A stretch of DNA of 8,799 bases from Pseudomonadota bacterium (GTDB lineage Bacteria > Pseudomonadota > Gammaproteobacteria > Xanthomonadales > Xanthomonadaceae). A model generated the notes under the pieces. That model did not search any database and was not told the DNA's origin. It saw only the letters and a list, made by a program, of their open reading frames with translations. This document shows, one piece after another, positions 8,726-8,799 of this stretch. The DNA is taken from assembly GCA_023394655.1 (NCBI GenBank), contig JAEXAG010000120.1, forward strand, positions 1 to 8,799. The letters run 5' to 3'. Position 1 is the stretch's first letter. The number at the start of each line of letters is the position of its first letter. The position numbers were made by a program, and so were the translations under genes.

Positions 8726-8799
8726 GAGCGCATGAAGCCGGCGCTTTCGCAGCCATGCGGCGTACATGGCGCCGTGTTGCGGGCGATCAGCCGAACATG

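Noticed and set aside
8787..8799. Possible end of an upstream minus-strand gene (TGA complement at 8787-8789)
   Set aside because: Only about ten bases of putative coding sequence would be in the window, which is too little to support a gene.

Overview
The window is GC-rich (roughly two thirds G+C) and densely coding. It resembles a chromosomal segment of a gammaproteobacterium of the Xanthomonadales/Lysobacterales type (Lysobacter, Luteimonas, Stenotrophomonas and relatives). That placement is an inference from base composition, from how closely the carbonic anhydrase and GyrA follow their E. coli counterparts, and from the presence of a eukaryote-like 3-hydroxyanthranilate (kynurenine) pathway. 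I saw no insertion sequence, phage gene, tRNA, rRNA or CRISPR array.

Bases 1-5909 hold one tight plus-strand operon of eight genes, the first cut by the window edge. In order they are: the C-terminal end of an aldehyde dehydrogenase of the 2-aminomuconate-semialdehyde type, a beta-class carbonic anhydrase, a RidA-fold protein (probable 2-aminomuconate deaminase), 3-hydroxyanthranilate 3,4-dioxygenase, 2-amino-3-carboxymuconate-6-semialdehyde decarboxylase (ACMSD), a CHMI/MIF-fold tautomerase, kynureninase and kynurenine 3-monooxygenase. Gaps are at most 32 bases, and four junctions overlap (two TGATG, one ATGA, one of 11 bases), so the genes are probably co-transcribed and several translationally coupled. 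Gene order runs roughly opposite to the pathway.

Together the enzymes take kynurenine to 3-hydroxykynurenine (KMO), to 3-hydroxyanthranilate plus alanine (KynU), to 2-amino-3-carboxymuconate semialdehyde (HAO), to 2-aminomuconate semialdehyde plus CO2 (ACMSD), to 2-aminomuconate (dehydrogenase), and to 4-oxalocrotonate/2-hydroxymuconate plus ammonia (RidA-type deaminase). The tautomerase probably serves the keto-enol step that follows. Tryptophan dioxygenase, kynurenine formamidase, the later decarboxylase/hydratase/aldolase steps, the regulator and the operon promoter are not in the window. The carbonic anhydrase and the CHMI-like protein are the two members whose roles are not standard.

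A GC-rich hairpin at 5919-5939 lies between the operon and a convergent minus-strand gene. That gene (8561 to 5955) is a complete gyrA, encoding the 868-residue DNA gyrase A subunit. Its quinolone-resistance-determining region carries Leu-Pro at the positions of E. coli Ser83-Ala84, a pair associated with reduced quinolone sensitivity. Bases 8562-8799 upstream of gyrA are non-coding as far as can be seen. They hold a weak promoter candidate flanked by a 6-base inverted repeat, a GC-rich leader hairpin and a further inverted repeat.

I found no wholly undescribed system. The most unusual points are the carbonic anhydrase and the CHMI-like tautomerase inside a kynurenine-degradation operon, and the native-looking gyrase QRDR variant.
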